This document shows positions 45,525-54,598 of a DNA stretch of 64,000 nucleotides, piece after piece. How positions within the stretch are numbered: the first letter of the stretch is position 1; the number at the start of each line of letters is the position of its first letter. The notes beneath the pieces were generated by a model. It ran no database searches. It worked only from the letters and a program-made list of their open reading frames with translations, and was not told the DNA's origin. The stretch lies in NCBI GenBank assembly GCA_051660685.1, contig JBOFQB010000041.1, forward strand, positions 46,916-110,915, in the 5' to 3' direction. The translations under genes and the position numbers were made by a program. Source of the stretch: JAVBSX01 sp051660685 (GTDB lineage: Bacteria > Planctomycetota > Planctomycetia > Pirellulales > Thermoguttaceae).

Positions 45525-47060
45525 TTATTTCTTTAATTTCCCCGCAAGTTGCACGATTTTTTGGCGGTCCTGAGAGGTAAGACAAACAAAAAAGGCGGTT
45601 CCAAAGTAAACAATTGTACAGACAAACCCGTTGAGAAACAAGTATTTATATTCAGGAACGGCCAAGTATTGGGTGATGTAGTAGGGCAGGATGAGGCAGA
45701 GACAGCTCCGCAGACCGCTTTGCAGAATGGTGTTCCAGTATTCCCAGGGACGAAAGCCGAACAGGCGAATCACAAGGGGGGGCAAAATCAAGACTCGGCA
45801 AAGAAACATGGCGATAAAATTCCCCATTGCAACGCCCGTCATGCCGTAATGTTTCACGAGCAAAAGTGTCGTGGTCACATTGACGATTGCATCAACGGTA
45901 TTAACCGACGCCAGATAATGGTGATTCGCTGTTGCGAAGAGAGCGCGTGTCGAGGGGGACTGCCACATCGAAAACGTCATGCCAAGTGTCAGGAACACCA
46001 GCGCATTGTAGCAATCAAGGAATTGAGGACCAACCCAACGGGTAATGAAGGGGATGGACCAGAAGAGTAATCCAAACGCGATAAAATTACTCAGGATAAT
46101 GGTGATACGATAGGAAAACTTCAGGTGTGCCAGAATCGTCGCGTGATCGTCATTCGCATGAAGTCGTGTGAACCAAGAGGTCAGCCATGTTGTGCAACAT
46201 CCCATTACGTTTTGAAAATAACCGACCAGACGACCGGCAATTGCATAATGGGCAACCATGTCGAGGGACAGGAAAGCGGCGATAATGAGCGAACTGATTC
46301 GAAATCGGAGGACATCGGTGATTTGGGCCCAAAACGTGACGGTTGAATAGGCAAAGAGGGGTTTGAAGTCCTCTCGGCGGATATTTTGCCGGGAGAGTTG
46401 CAGGGGCGGAAAGACTTTTTTGGCGAGGAGGTAGTAATAACCCATATTCAGGAGGGAGAGCAGGACTGTCCCGCACGCCATAAGAATGATTTTTCCCCCG
46501 CAAAAGACAATGGTAAAGGTTAAGGCGGCTCCTAAAATACGAAAAATTAAACCGCGAACCTGATCCAGATCGCTTCGTAAACAGCCGGAAATGATTCCTG
46601 AAAAGACACGAAGTGGAAAGTCGACCATAAAGTTGATACCGAGAATCATGGTCACAATGCACAAGACGTTGACATCCTCCATGCTGGAATGATAGGCTGC
46701 GTACATTCCCCCGGCGATTCCAAAGGACAGGATTGCGGCGACAACACCGACGACGGTAAAGATGTAATAGCCGATACTCGCAAAGCTGTTACATCCGGGG
46801 ATGTCTTTTTTGGTGAAGGAAACGGTAATGTATCGTCCAACAGCACTGGTGATACCGAAGTCGAGCAGACCGTAAAAACCGGTAATGGAGCCGACGACTT
46901 CCCACATTCCCATTTGTCTTACGCCGATATTGGACAGTAAGAAGGGGGTCATAAACAGGGAAACCCCAACGGCGAAGAAGAGGTTAAAGAGAGAAAAACC
47001 GGCACCTGTCAACAGCCGCTTGAGAATGGTGTCATGTGAGTGCTGGGGAATCTGATTCAT
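45525..47060 (-). CDS. Wzx-like polysaccharide flippase (MOP superfamily)
   Basis: A 511-residue membrane protein with around twelve to fourteen hydrophobic segments. It starts LTGAGFSLFNLFFAVGVSLF and includes GVRQMGMWEVVGSITGFYGLLDFGI, typical of the polysaccharide biosynthesis (Wzx/MATE-like) family. These proteins flip undecaprenyl-linked sugar units across the inner membrane. The pyruvyl transferase gene on the same strand fits a surface polysaccharide locus, although no glycosyltransferase gene lies between them. No clear Shine-Dalgarno sequence precedes the start. Confidence 0.85.
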   Translation of the reverse strand: MNQIPQHSHDTILKRLLTGAGFSLFNLFFAVGVSLFMTPFLLSNIGVRQMGMWEVVGSITGFYGLLDFGITSAVGRYITVSFTKKDIPGCNSFASIGYYIFTVVGVVAAILSFGIAGGMYAAYHSSMEDVNVLCIVTMILGINFMVDFPLRVFSGIISGCLRSDLDQVRGLIFRILGAALTFTIVFCGGKIILMACGTVLLSLLNMGYYYLLAKKVFPPLQLSRQNIRREDFKPLFAYSTVTFWAQITDVLRFRISSLIIAAFLSLDMVAHYAIAGRLVGYFQNVMGCCTTWLTSWFTRLHANDDHATILAHLKFSYRITIILSNFIAFGLLFWSIPFITRWVGPQFLDCYNALVFLTLGMTFSMWQSPSTRALFATANHHYLASVNTVDAIVNVTTTLLLVKHYGMTGVAMGNFIAMFLCRVLILPPLVIRLFGFRPWEYWNTILQSGLRSCLCLILPYYITQYLAVPEYKYLFLNGFVCTIVYFGTAFFVCLTSQDRQKIVQLAGKLKK

Positions 47061-47251
47061 GGGGCGAAGACCGAAAGAATTTTGGGGGTTTGCCGTTTGT
47101 GTTCGTCGATTTTTCGGGATTTTCAGATGAAATTGCCGCTTCTTTGCAGCGCGGCATTATAACACAATGCGCCGCATGAGAAAGAGCAAGCGGGCAAAAA
47201 AACGATTGCAACGCCCGAATCAAGAGAAAGGAGAAGGCGGACAGTAAAAAG

Positions 47252-47290
47252 CAAAAGGAGGGGGAGGAAAAAATCCAACCCCTCCCCCCT
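47252..47290 (-). terminator. Likely terminator of the porin gene
   Basis: On the minus strand, about 45 bases after the porin stop codon, AGGGGGGAGG and CCTCCCCCT form a stem with a 13-base loop, followed by CCTTTTGC and T-rich sequence. The T-run is imperfect, so efficiency is uncertain. Confidence 0.5.
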
Positions 47291-47335
47291 CTCTTCAAGG
47301 TTACAATCCAAAAAATCACACCTCAAACAACTGTC

Positions 47336-48913
47336 TTAGAAGAAAAATCGGCAACTCAAACCCAATATATCCGTTGTCGGGCTGAAATCGCTGGTGTTGG
47401 ACCGAACATCGGACATTTGGCGGATGTAGTTCAGCGACCAACGGGTTTGGGAATTCCAATACCAGTTCAGGGCAAAACCCAATTCGTAATCGGTCCCATA
47501 TCGAACAGCGTTCGTTGTGGGAGGTGTCGTTGCAACAAAATCCTCATTGTTCATCACCCCGAGATACGTTGCAACTTCCCAAGCACCCGGTCCTTGCAGA
47601 CAGTAAAACTGTCCCTTGTCAACCGAAATGAAATTGCGAGAGACATTCGCGGTTCCCCAAGCAGCACTTTCTTTGCTGTATGTCCGATAATCTCCCGAGG
47701 TCAGGAACTGCCGCATCATCACATAACCTCCTTTTGAGGTCTTGTCTCCATTTTGGAAATTGTCGGATCGGGCATTGTTAAAGCATTGGGCAAACATTTC
47801 CCCTTGCAGTGCAAAACCGCAATACTGCCAAACAAATTCCCCCCCAACTTTCTGGTAATTATCACAATCAAAAGCACCTGAATCAAGAGTCGAAAAACCA
47901 ACGGAATATCCGCCCGGATTAACAGAATTTTTCGCTGGTGTTGCCGAACTTCGACAATAATCGGTGTAATTGTAATATCCGCCAAACAAAAGCATTTTTT
48001 GTCCGTCCTTGACATACCAAGGAGCATACGTCGTGCGGACCAACGCTGTTGCTCCCTGATTACTGTCCGTAATCAAGTGCGATTCGGAAATGTTGCGTGC
48101 CCCATAAATACCGCTGAAAAATCGCAACCGGTCGTTGCAGAACAAATGACGTGAGGTAATCCCCAATCGGCGTGAGGTAAACTGATTTCCGGCCGGAGAG
48201 GGAGTTTCCATGAATGTTATATTCGTTGTTCCTGTACAAACTTCGGACGAACCGTCTTCGAGGTATTGATTACCAACCCGGAGATAACCGAAAAACGGAA
48301 TGTTCTTGGCTCCTAAATAGACATCCTTAAAGGATATTCCCCCCAATGCAGTACCGGCATCCCCTTTGCTTGTCGTTGCGGCGTATCCCCATTTTTCATA
48401 ACCCATTTCAACTTTGTAATCGAGCATTTCATAACCGACTCCGCTGACGCTGACCCGGGCTTCACGAAAACCCAAATTGTTCTGCCCTTGTCCATAAGCA
48501 TCATAACTGTCACCATTTTGTTTCATAACATTCACACTGTCCATGAAAACCCGTCCCCCGAGTTTTGCCGTAAACCCTTTTTTCGGGTCAGGTGCATTCG
48601 CCTTTTTGCCCAACTCGGTTTTCAATTCCTGCTTGAGTGCAGCCAATTCGGCGGAAAGTTCTTCAAGCGTAACGGTGCTGTTTTCAGCATAAAGGACATT
48701 GGGGGTTTCCTCGACGATTTGCGGGATGTAAGAAGCATCTTGAAGCGGGGTTGCCGACTCAAGAACCGAACGGGTTTCACTTGGACCCGGTTCAGCAATT
48801 CGTTTTTGTGCCGATTTGGTCGACCAACCAGCTGACGCTTCTTCGGCTGCAAGTGTAAGTGGTGTTGCCAAAATGAGGGCAAACAGACTCAAATAAAAAC
48901 AGGTTCTTTTCAT
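47336..48913 (-). CDS. Phosphate-selective-type porin (OprP/OprO-like)
   Basis: A 525-residue outer-membrane protein. A signal peptide ends near LTLAAEE. A short coiled coil follows at about 82-105 (VTLEELSAELAALKQELKTEL). The barrel begins with GFTAKLGGRVFMDSVNV and shows the alternating strand pattern of the OprP/OprO group. The chain ends in CRFFF, with the terminal phenylalanine that outer-membrane barrels need for assembly. The coiled coil probably replaces an S-layer-homology-type anchor. AAGGAG lies ahead of the ATG. Substrate preference cannot be read from the sequence. Confidence 0.85.
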   Translation of the reverse strand: MKRTCFYLSLFALILATPLTLAAEEASAGWSTKSAQKRIAEPGPSETRSVLESATPLQDASYIPQIVEETPNVLYAENSTVTLEELSAELAALKQELKTELGKKANAPDPKKGFTAKLGGRVFMDSVNVMKQNGDSYDAYGQGQNNLGFREARVSVSGVGYEMLDYKVEMGYEKWGYAATTSKGDAGTALGGISFKDVYLGAKNIPFFGYLRVGNQYLEDGSSEVCTGTTNITFMETPSPAGNQFTSRRLGITSRHLFCNDRLRFFSGIYGARNISESHLITDSNQGATALVRTTYAPWYVKDGQKMLLFGGYYNYTDYCRSSATPAKNSVNPGGYSVGFSTLDSGAFDCDNYQKVGGEFVWQYCGFALQGEMFAQCFNNARSDNFQNGDKTSKGGYVMMRQFLTSGDYRTYSKESAAWGTANVSRNFISVDKGQFYCLQGPGAWEVATYLGVMNNEDFVATTPPTTNAVRYGTDYELGFALNWYWNSQTRWSLNYIRQMSDVRSNTSDFSPTTDILGLSCRFFF

Positions 48914-49440
48914 TGAAACACTCCTTTGTTAATGAAAAATGTGATTGAGGTGATTTTTTCCTTTTTTCCATAAAAGCAAGAGGATCGTGTCGGACAAAAA
49001 TCGTAAAATCCTTTTCGATCATTGCCGATCACCGACTCTTCAACACACTCTTCGTCTTTGTTGCGAACAGTACCCTTTTTGACGAACGATACTGTTTTTA
49101 TGAACGATACTGTTTTTATGAACGATACTGAAAAACGGATTCGTCTTTTCAATCCGAACGGAACAGAAAAACGATTCGTGTGAATCCTGACTGAAAAACC
49201 GGTTGGGATTAACAAGCCGATTATGACGGTCTGCCGTATAGTATCGATCCGTAACCGCAAAACCATTTGTTCGTAATAGTGCCGAAAAACCGTTTTTTCC
49301 AAAAAGAAGGGACCTGTTTCTCCTACATTCCGTTCAAAACGGACGGTCGGCAAGAGCGTCACGACACACAGGTTCGTCATATCCCTTACAACACGTCGTG
49401 AAAGACAAGATAACCGTTAAAATCGTTAAAAGTTAAGACC
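48914..49440. other. Long leader region upstream of the porin gene
   Basis: About 530 bases with no convincing gene. A 156-codon minus-strand frame here has no family content and is full of direct repeats (GAACGATACTGTTTTTAT occurs in tandem at about 49085-49130). This is most likely promoter and 5' leader sequence of the porin gene. Confidence 0.5.
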
Positions 49441-49512
49441 GTTTAGCCGAGGAACATCGTTCCGCGCGTATTAAAATTTCTGTACGCGCGATACGTTGTA
49501 TCGCGGCTAAAC
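49441..49512. repeat. 72-bp cloverleaf repeat, full copy
   Basis: Two half-units face each other. GTTTAGCCG pairs with CGGCTAAAC (9 bp). Hairpin GGAAC-ATC-GTTCC, stem GCGCGTA/TACGCGC with a 12-base loop, and hairpin GATAC-GTT-GTATC fill the interior, so the strand can fold into four arms. Identical-length copies are at 52472-52543 and 55534-55605. Confidence 0.9.
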
Positions 49513-49524
49513 GGAGAAATCCGC

Positions 49525-50727
49525 TCACTTTTTTCGCCAGAATTGTGACATTGGGATTCCGAGGTTTTGTTGGACAGTCGCAATATCTGCCAAAAATCGT
49601 CGGGCATCTTCGGGATAACCGGCTGTTGCAGTCAAATGAGGGATCACCGCTTGCCAGAATTCGTTCCAACGTTGCATTGCCAATTCGCGTAAAAATTTGG
49701 ACGCAAGAGAAGACAGGGCAACGGGAAAAAGAGAATCTCCTTTGACCTGAAATCGAAGTGTAATCGGTCGTTTTCCGTAAATAAATCGGTATTCACTCTG
49801 TTTTGCCCCTTCAAGAACGGTTTCTAACAGTGTTTCGCCAAAAATTTCAAACAGTAAGCCCGAATATCGATTTCTCGCTCCCAACTTGTCACAAATCACC
49901 CAAACCTTTTCGGGACAATCGTCGGGGCAATCCGGCAATCGGTCAAGCAAACATCGGATAAGGTTGAGAACAAAATGAGCATGTGCCGTTCCTTTTGAAC
50001 CGAATCGGTCAACCGAATCGTTGAATTGTTCGGGATAAATGACGGAACTACGCAGATCAAGGATGTCGGCATTTGCCCGATTCAGCGCAGACGCAAGCAT
50101 CTCGGGAAGTGTGTCCGTCAACGACATCTTCTGATTCGCAAGACCCCGGTCATTTCGTTGCCCCGACTTGTTGCTTGTATGCCGTTCTCCCGCTCTTGAA
50201 TGAGCCGGTTGATCGGGTTTCATTGACTGACACCAACCAAGAACAGGAACAGGTTGTTGAAAATCGTTTTCCCAATCTCGAAACAAGCGGAATTGCCCGT
50301 TTTTTTCCGCTTCTCTTCCCGTCCACTGAAAATCGCTCAATCGGTAATCCGTCGATTGTTCCTTCGTTTTCCGAGCAAGTTTTTTCCCAAGATAATGATA
50401 AACCGTCAAAACCGTTCGTCCAAGTCGTTCAAGCGAATCGCCTGATTTGTACACCCGTTTAGAATCACCAACCAACAAAACGGCCTTTTCGTTGTCAACC
50501 TCTTTCTGCAAGTCAGAAAAGACCCCTTTTGCGATCAATTCTCGGGTCCAACCGTCCACAAACCAATCCGTTGTCTCCTCCTTACTCAACGAACAAGACC
50601 TGTTGAGGTGTGTCCCGTCAATTGGAGGAGTCGGTCCTAAACGCCAAACGGACCCGGAAATGACGAGCGGTCCCAGATTCGGCCCATATCCGGCTTCATC
50701 AACGCCAATAAGTATATTATGACTCAT
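49525..50727 (-). CDS. RNase HII-like protein with a large insert
   Basis: The 400-residue protein begins LIGVDEAGYGPNLGPLVISG, the RNase HII-type active-site opening with Asp10 and Glu11 (the family consensus is DEAGRG). Later HFVLNLIRCLLDRL and VWVICDKLGARNRY continue the RNase H fold, and TATAGYPEDARRF resembles the RNase HII C-terminal signature. Between the first and later parts is a poorly conserved insert of roughly 100 residues (about 110-220). The usual length is about 200 residues. RNase HII cuts RNA in RNA/DNA hybrids. Activity here is plausible but not certain because Arg is replaced by Tyr in the DEAGxG motif. Confidence 0.65.
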   Translation of the reverse strand: MSHNILIGVDEAGYGPNLGPLVISGSVWRLGPTPPIDGTHLNRSCSLSKEETTDWFVDGWTRELIAKGVFSDLQKEVDNEKAVLLVGDSKRVYKSGDSLERLGRTVLTVYHYLGKKLARKTKEQSTDYRLSDFQWTGREAEKNGQFRLFRDWENDFQQPVPVLGWCQSMKPDQPAHSRAGERHTSNKSGQRNDRGLANQKMSLTDTLPEMLASALNRANADILDLRSSVIYPEQFNDSVDRFGSKGTAHAHFVLNLIRCLLDRLPDCPDDCPEKVWVICDKLGARNRYSGLLFEIFGETLLETVLEGAKQSEYRFIYGKRPITLRFQVKGDSLFPVALSSLASKFLRELAMQRWNEFWQAVIPHLTATAGYPEDARRFLADIATVQQNLGIPMSQFWRKK

Positions 50728-51050
50728 TTTAGGGGGTATAGGGAATAGGGGATAGGGATTAGGGAAAAAATGTGTCGTTTAGCCGAGGAACAGCGTTCCG
50801 CGCGTATTTTTGTAGAAGGTAGGAGGTGAAGGTAGGAGGAAAGAAGGGGGATTCAGGGAGATAACGGTGTTGCGCAAATCAACCGGTTTCCTCACTTTTT
50901 CAACTCCTATCTCGTTTGGTTCAATTCTCACTTTTCAATTTTCCATTCTCACTCCTAACTCCTAACTCCTAACTTCTACCTTCTTTCGGCATATCGCGGT
51001 TAAACGGAGAACTTCTTCCTCCCTATTCCCCAGTCCCTATCCCCCAACCC
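50728..51050. repeat. Intergenic repeat cluster (G-rich tract, half-unit, pyrimidine tracts)
   Basis: This gap opens with a G-quadruplex-type tract (AGGGGGTATAGGGAATAGGGG and two more GGG runs). Next is a half-unit of the cloverleaf repeat at 50777-50807 (GTTTAGCCGAGGAACAGCGT). Purine and then pyrimidine tracts with several near-copies of CTCCTAACTC follow, and C-rich runs end the gap just after the next gene's stop. No gene was seen. Confidence 0.7.
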
Positions 51051-52322
51051 CTATTCACTACCCCCAACTTTCTGTCGGATTTCAACCAACAGTTCCCCTT
51101 TTTTGCCGATTTGGACAACGCGAAATTCCAGACGGCCCAATTGGCAGACATCTCCTTGTTGGGGAAATCGTTCAAGATGCTCCTGCAACAGGCCCGCAAC
51201 TGTCACGCTCGATTGCGAATCGAAATGACAGTCAAACCGACGTTCCAAACGTTGCAACCCCGTCAAACCGGTTACTAACCAAACCCCGGGTTCGGTTTGA
51301 TGAATCGAGGAACGGTTCAATAATCGACGGGACCGTCCCGAATCACGACCATAAATCGTGTCCCAAATATCCTCAATCGTCAAGACCCCGATTGTCTCTC
51401 CATGTTCATTCAAAACCGCTGCAACTTCTTTCTTTTGTGAATAAAACTGTTCTAAAACAGCAGCAATTGGGAGAGACCAGGGAACGAGCAGGACGGGCGC
51501 GGAATGTTCATCCCAAAAGGAGGAATCCTGGACCTGAAGAAGATGAGGATACTGTTTGAGCGAAATCGCGGTTGCCAGTTCCTCACTGTTTCGTTCCGTA
51601 ATAAAAAGATAACCGATTCGGGGCAACACACCTTTCCAGGATTGCGCGAGAGAATCGAGCGAGACAGGGGGGGGCAAAAACTGCAAGGTCGTTCGCGGTC
51701 TCATCAATTCTTCGGCTCGCAGATTGGAAAGACGGACGATGTTTTGCAACACTTTCTGCTCTCGACGTAAAAGGGAGGAATCTTTTTTCGTAAAATCAAT
51801 TGCCTTTTCGAGATCACGAACCCGCAAATAAGGTTCCGCCTGAAATTCGGGCCAAAATAATTTCCGTGAATAACGGTTAACAGTCTCAAAAATCGGCAAA
51901 AGTGGTCGAAGAACACGCAAAACCGTTGCAAGGGGCATTGTCCAAAGCCGGACAAACAGTCGGGGACGGAGAACCGAAATGGTTTTGGGGAGCATTTCGC
52001 AGAAAAAGATAACGGCGAGGAGAGAGCCGACTGCGAACAAGCCGGAGTAGGCGTATTCACCTTGTTGTTGCAAAGAAAAGGTAATAAGTGTGGAAAGAGT
52101 AAAAAAGAGCAGATTGAGGATAAGGTTTCCCCAAAGAATTGCAGCGAGCAACGGTTCGGGTTCAGAAACAAGGGCTGCAAACGTCCGGGAAAATCGTCCT
52201 CCTTGCGCCAGTATTTTGTTTCGATCCGACCGATTCAGTCGAAAGAAAGCCGCTTCTGCCGACGAAAAAAAGGCTGACCCCAACATGAGCAGCAACATCG
52301 CCAAAACAGCAGGTCCGTACAT
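51051..52322 (-). CDS. CNNM/CorC-type membrane protein with CBS domains
   Basis: A 423-residue protein with the DUF21/CNNM transmembrane domain (MLGSAFFSSAEAAFFRLNRSDR opens it; further helices to about 170). Two CBS domains follow (about 195-320, ending VLTIEDIWDTIYG), with a C-terminal CorC_HlyC domain (about 340-415). These proteins act in magnesium or cobalt homeostasis or efflux, or in haemolysin-like secretion. Substrate is not determinable here. The stop lies directly next to C-rich repeats. Confidence 0.85.
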   Translation of the reverse strand: MYGPAVLAMLLLMLGSAFFSSAEAAFFRLNRSDRNKILAQGGRFSRTFAALVSEPEPLLAAILWGNLILNLLFFTLSTLITFSLQQQGEYAYSGLFAVGSLLAVIFFCEMLPKTISVLRPRLFVRLWTMPLATVLRVLRPLLPIFETVNRYSRKLFWPEFQAEPYLRVRDLEKAIDFTKKDSSLLRREQKVLQNIVRLSNLRAEELMRPRTTLQFLPPPVSLDSLAQSWKGVLPRIGYLFITERNSEELATAISLKQYPHLLQVQDSSFWDEHSAPVLLVPWSLPIAAVLEQFYSQKKEVAAVLNEHGETIGVLTIEDIWDTIYGRDSGRSRRLLNRSSIHQTEPGVWLVTGLTGLQRLERRFDCHFDSQSSVTVAGLLQEHLERFPQQGDVCQLGRLEFRVVQIGKKGELLVEIRQKVGGSE

Positions 52323-52345
52323 TGGAAGTGAATAGGGGTTAGGTC

Positions 52346-52375
52346 GTTTAGCCGAGGAACAACGTTCCGCGCGTA
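52346..52375 (+). repeat. Cloverleaf half-unit (GGAAC variant)
   Basis: GTTTAGCCGAGGAACAACGT, then TCCGCGCGTA. Hairpin GGAAC-AAC-GTTCC is intact. It lies 24 bases upstream of the CNNM start. Confidence 0.75.
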
Positions 52376-52471
52376 ATAAACCGTTTAACCATTCAAAAAA
52401 AAATAATAAAAGGCGGTAATGGAGTGATTGAGTCGCAGACGAAATCGCGGAATGACGCTCAACGTCGTTAG

Positions 52472-52543
52472 GTTTAACCGCAATACAACGTTCCGCGCTT
52501 AATGAGATTTTAATACGCGCGATACGTTGTATCGCGGCTAAAC
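52472..52543. repeat. 72-bp cloverleaf repeat, full copy
   Basis: Same length and arm order as 49441-49512, with the right half conserved (TACGCGC, GATACGTTGTATC, GCGGCTAAAC). The left half is mutated (GTTTAACCG, AATAC/GTTCC), so its left hairpin is broken. It lies just after the end of the next gene on the minus strand. Confidence 0.85.
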
Positions 52544-52559
52544 GAAAACTTCCCTACTT

Positions 52560-53554
52560 CTATCCCTTATCCCCAATCCTCTTCAAGATGTCAACCGCAA
52601 TGTTCACGTCGTCAACCAACTGAAAATCGTACATCCCAACACAAATGATGTCAGCACCTCCGTCGTATGCAAACTGAAAACCGTCTCGGGATGTATTGCT
52701 CCTGCTGCAAGGGTCTTAAACGCAATCCAGGGACTGGACAAGGTTTGCATGAATTCAGATGTCTCAACCGGTTCACGACAAAAAATGTTATCATGTTCCT
52801 GTTCCGGTTGCGCCGACCAATAATTCGTGTGATGATAGGTCTTCATCCAAAAATCCGGCTTAAAACCCCGTTCCGTCGCCCGTTTCACCGTTTGAATTCG
52901 ATGTGCGCCCAAACCGGCAATCACCCCTTCTTTCCGAACCTGTTCCAAATGCGCTTCCAAAACGTCAAATTTCTCCTCCTGAACCAATCGGTCCGTCGTC
53001 TCTCCATTCAAATAGCAACCGCTTGCTCCTTGTTCCATTGAAATTTTCGTCTCTTCAGGATTGCGACAGTCGGCAAAAAAGTGCATTTTCCCCCCCGCAT
53101 CCCAATACCGTTTGGTCAGCGCAAAATGTGAATAATGCGAAAGAAAAGCGTTAATACCGCACGCTTCTGCCAATTTGAAGGTTGCAATGATCTTTTCCGG
53201 CGTATGATAAGCGGTTACAAGTTCCGAAACATAGAGCAAATCCCGGGCATGTGCCCAACCGCCGAACAGATTGCCGCCTAAAATGATCCGGCTCAAACGG
53301 AGATTGCCAACTTTCGTCGTTGTTGGTTTCGCTTTCAAGTCTTCCAATTTGGCCCAATTCGTATGAACCCGGGTTGCACCTGCAACACCATCTGGTTTTT
53401 CCTGCAATTCCCGGGCGAGAATTTTCTCTTCGTTACTCAACAGGGCAGAACCGGCCAAACCGGCCAAACCGGCCCCAAGAGCAAGTTGGCCGAGCAGTGT
53501 ACGCCGGTCAGGATTGCGCAATTTTTCGCACTCAGGTTGATTTGACATAAGCAA
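52560..53554 (-). pseudogene. Tat-signal aldo/keto-reductase-like protein, frameshifted near its end
   Basis: The reading frame starts with a Tat-type signal (PDRRTLLGQLALGAGLAGLAG) and continues with GNLRLSRIILGGNLFGGWAH and many residues of a planctomycete TIM-barrel/aldo-keto-reductase-like family. It then loses frame near 52687-52690, in the bases for HP(R)DGF. A single inserted base on the minus strand would restore GFQFAYDGGADIICVGMYDF and a stop at 52560-52562. As given, the frame ends at 52604 with unrelated residues (SLHTTEVLTS). It is either a real mutation that inactivates the C-terminus or an assembly error. Confidence 0.75.
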
Positions 53555-53677
53555 TAAGGCATGTTAAGGTCAAGGGTCGGAGAGCAAAGAACCTGATGTA
53601 GGACCTGATGTCGAGTCCCAGTTTACAGATAGGGGGTTAGAAAAACAAGAACCGACAACAAAAGGTTCCTCTCCGTT

Positions 53678-53746
53678 GCGTCGCGGAACATTCTTCCGCG
53701 CGTATTTGCGTCCCCGTTTAGCTGAGGAACATCATTCCGCGCGTAT
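53678..53746 (+). repeat. Two cloverleaf half-units in tandem
   Basis: The first has GGAACATTCTTCC (53678-53705). The second, GTTTAGCTGAGGAACATCAT (53716-53746), ends TCCGCGCGTATT. Both are imperfect hairpins, suggesting decay. They lie between a frameshifted gene and the DUF1080 gene. Confidence 0.65.
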
Positions 53747-53755
53747 TGATCCCGA

Positions 53756-54487
53756 CTACTTCTCCAATTCTTTGATCTTAATATTGCGGATTTCGACCTT
53801 CATTGCCGGTCCAACGTGTGCTTGAATCGCAATAAGGCCCGTTTTGCGACGCTCTTTTGCGTCCTTGTCGTTGCAAATGCTCATCACATTCCCGTTGATC
53901 TCCTTGGTGAACGTAAAGTCTTTCGCAGTCACAACATAATCATTCCAGTCTTCAACCTTGATTTTCCGCTTCAATTCCCGGTCTTTCGCAAATTCCCGAA
54001 CCGTTTTCGGCTGATGATCGTCCCCTATCTCGGATTCTTCGCCCCGTTTCGCCAGAATTCCACGATAATTCTCTCCATAAAGAATCCCCGTATAGGTGTT
54101 GTTTCCGTCAAAGTCCGCCTGATACCCCCCAACCCGAAAGGGGGTCTCGTCTTCAATAATCCAACTGCGATACTGAACCCCCGAATTCCCCTCTTTCGTC
54201 AAACGATACTCAAATTTCAAGACGAAATCACTGTACTCCTTGTCCTTGAGAATCAAAAACGTGTTCTTCGTAATCTTTTTCGGTCCTTCATTGGCCGTTT
54301 CTCCAACAATGCAACCTTCTTCAACCCGCCAAATGTCAGGGTTTCCTTCCCAATTGGAAAGGTCTTTACCATTAAAAAGGGAAACAAAACCTTCATCATC
54401 GACCTGAACAGTTGGATCGGCTGCAATTGCGAAACCCGCGATTGCAAAAATCAACATAACAGACAAAAAGGGGGCAAAGAGTTTCAT
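53756..54487 (-). CDS. Secreted DUF1080 (3-keto-disaccharide hydrolase) family protein
   Basis: A 243-residue protein. The start is the ATG giving MKLFAPFLSVMLIFAIAGFAIAA, a signal peptide with GGAG nine bases in front; a 34-codon extension upstream was rejected. The mature part has the DUF1080 pattern FVSLFNGKDLSNWEG, NSGVQYRSWI and a terminal MKVEIRNIKIKEL. It is a concanavalin-type beta-sandwich fold. DUF1080 proteins are often linked to 3-keto-glycoside hydrolysis in planctomycetes, and this fits the Gfo/Idh/MocA oxidoreductase elsewhere in the window, although they are not adjacent. Confidence 0.87.
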   Translation of the reverse strand: MKLFAPFLSVMLIFAIAGFAIAADPTVQVDDEGFVSLFNGKDLSNWEGNPDIWRVEEGCIVGETANEGPKKITKNTFLILKDKEYSDFVLKFEYRLTKEGNSGVQYRSWIIEDETPFRVGGYQADFDGNNTYTGILYGENYRGILAKRGEESEIGDDHQPKTVREFAKDRELKRKIKVEDWNDYVVTAKDFTFTKEINGNVMSICNDKDAKERRKTGLIAIQAHVGPAMKVEIRNIKIKELEK

Positions 54488-54598
54488 TTTAAGTATCTCC
54501 AAAATAAGTTTTAGGGGTTGAAAAGGCAGATTGATTCTGCGAGAATGAGGTGTGTAACTCTTGGACAAAGGTCGCATTATAAACAACACGAGAATGGA

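Noticed and set aside
48910..49380. 156-codon minus-strand ORF before the porin gene
   Set aside because: It overlaps the porin start, has no recognisable family and is composed of tandem direct repeats; more likely leader sequence.
49441..49512. Cloverleaf repeat considered as a tRNA
   Set aside because: No acceptor/T-loop consensus; the loops of three bases and the inverted half-unit symmetry do not fit a tRNA.
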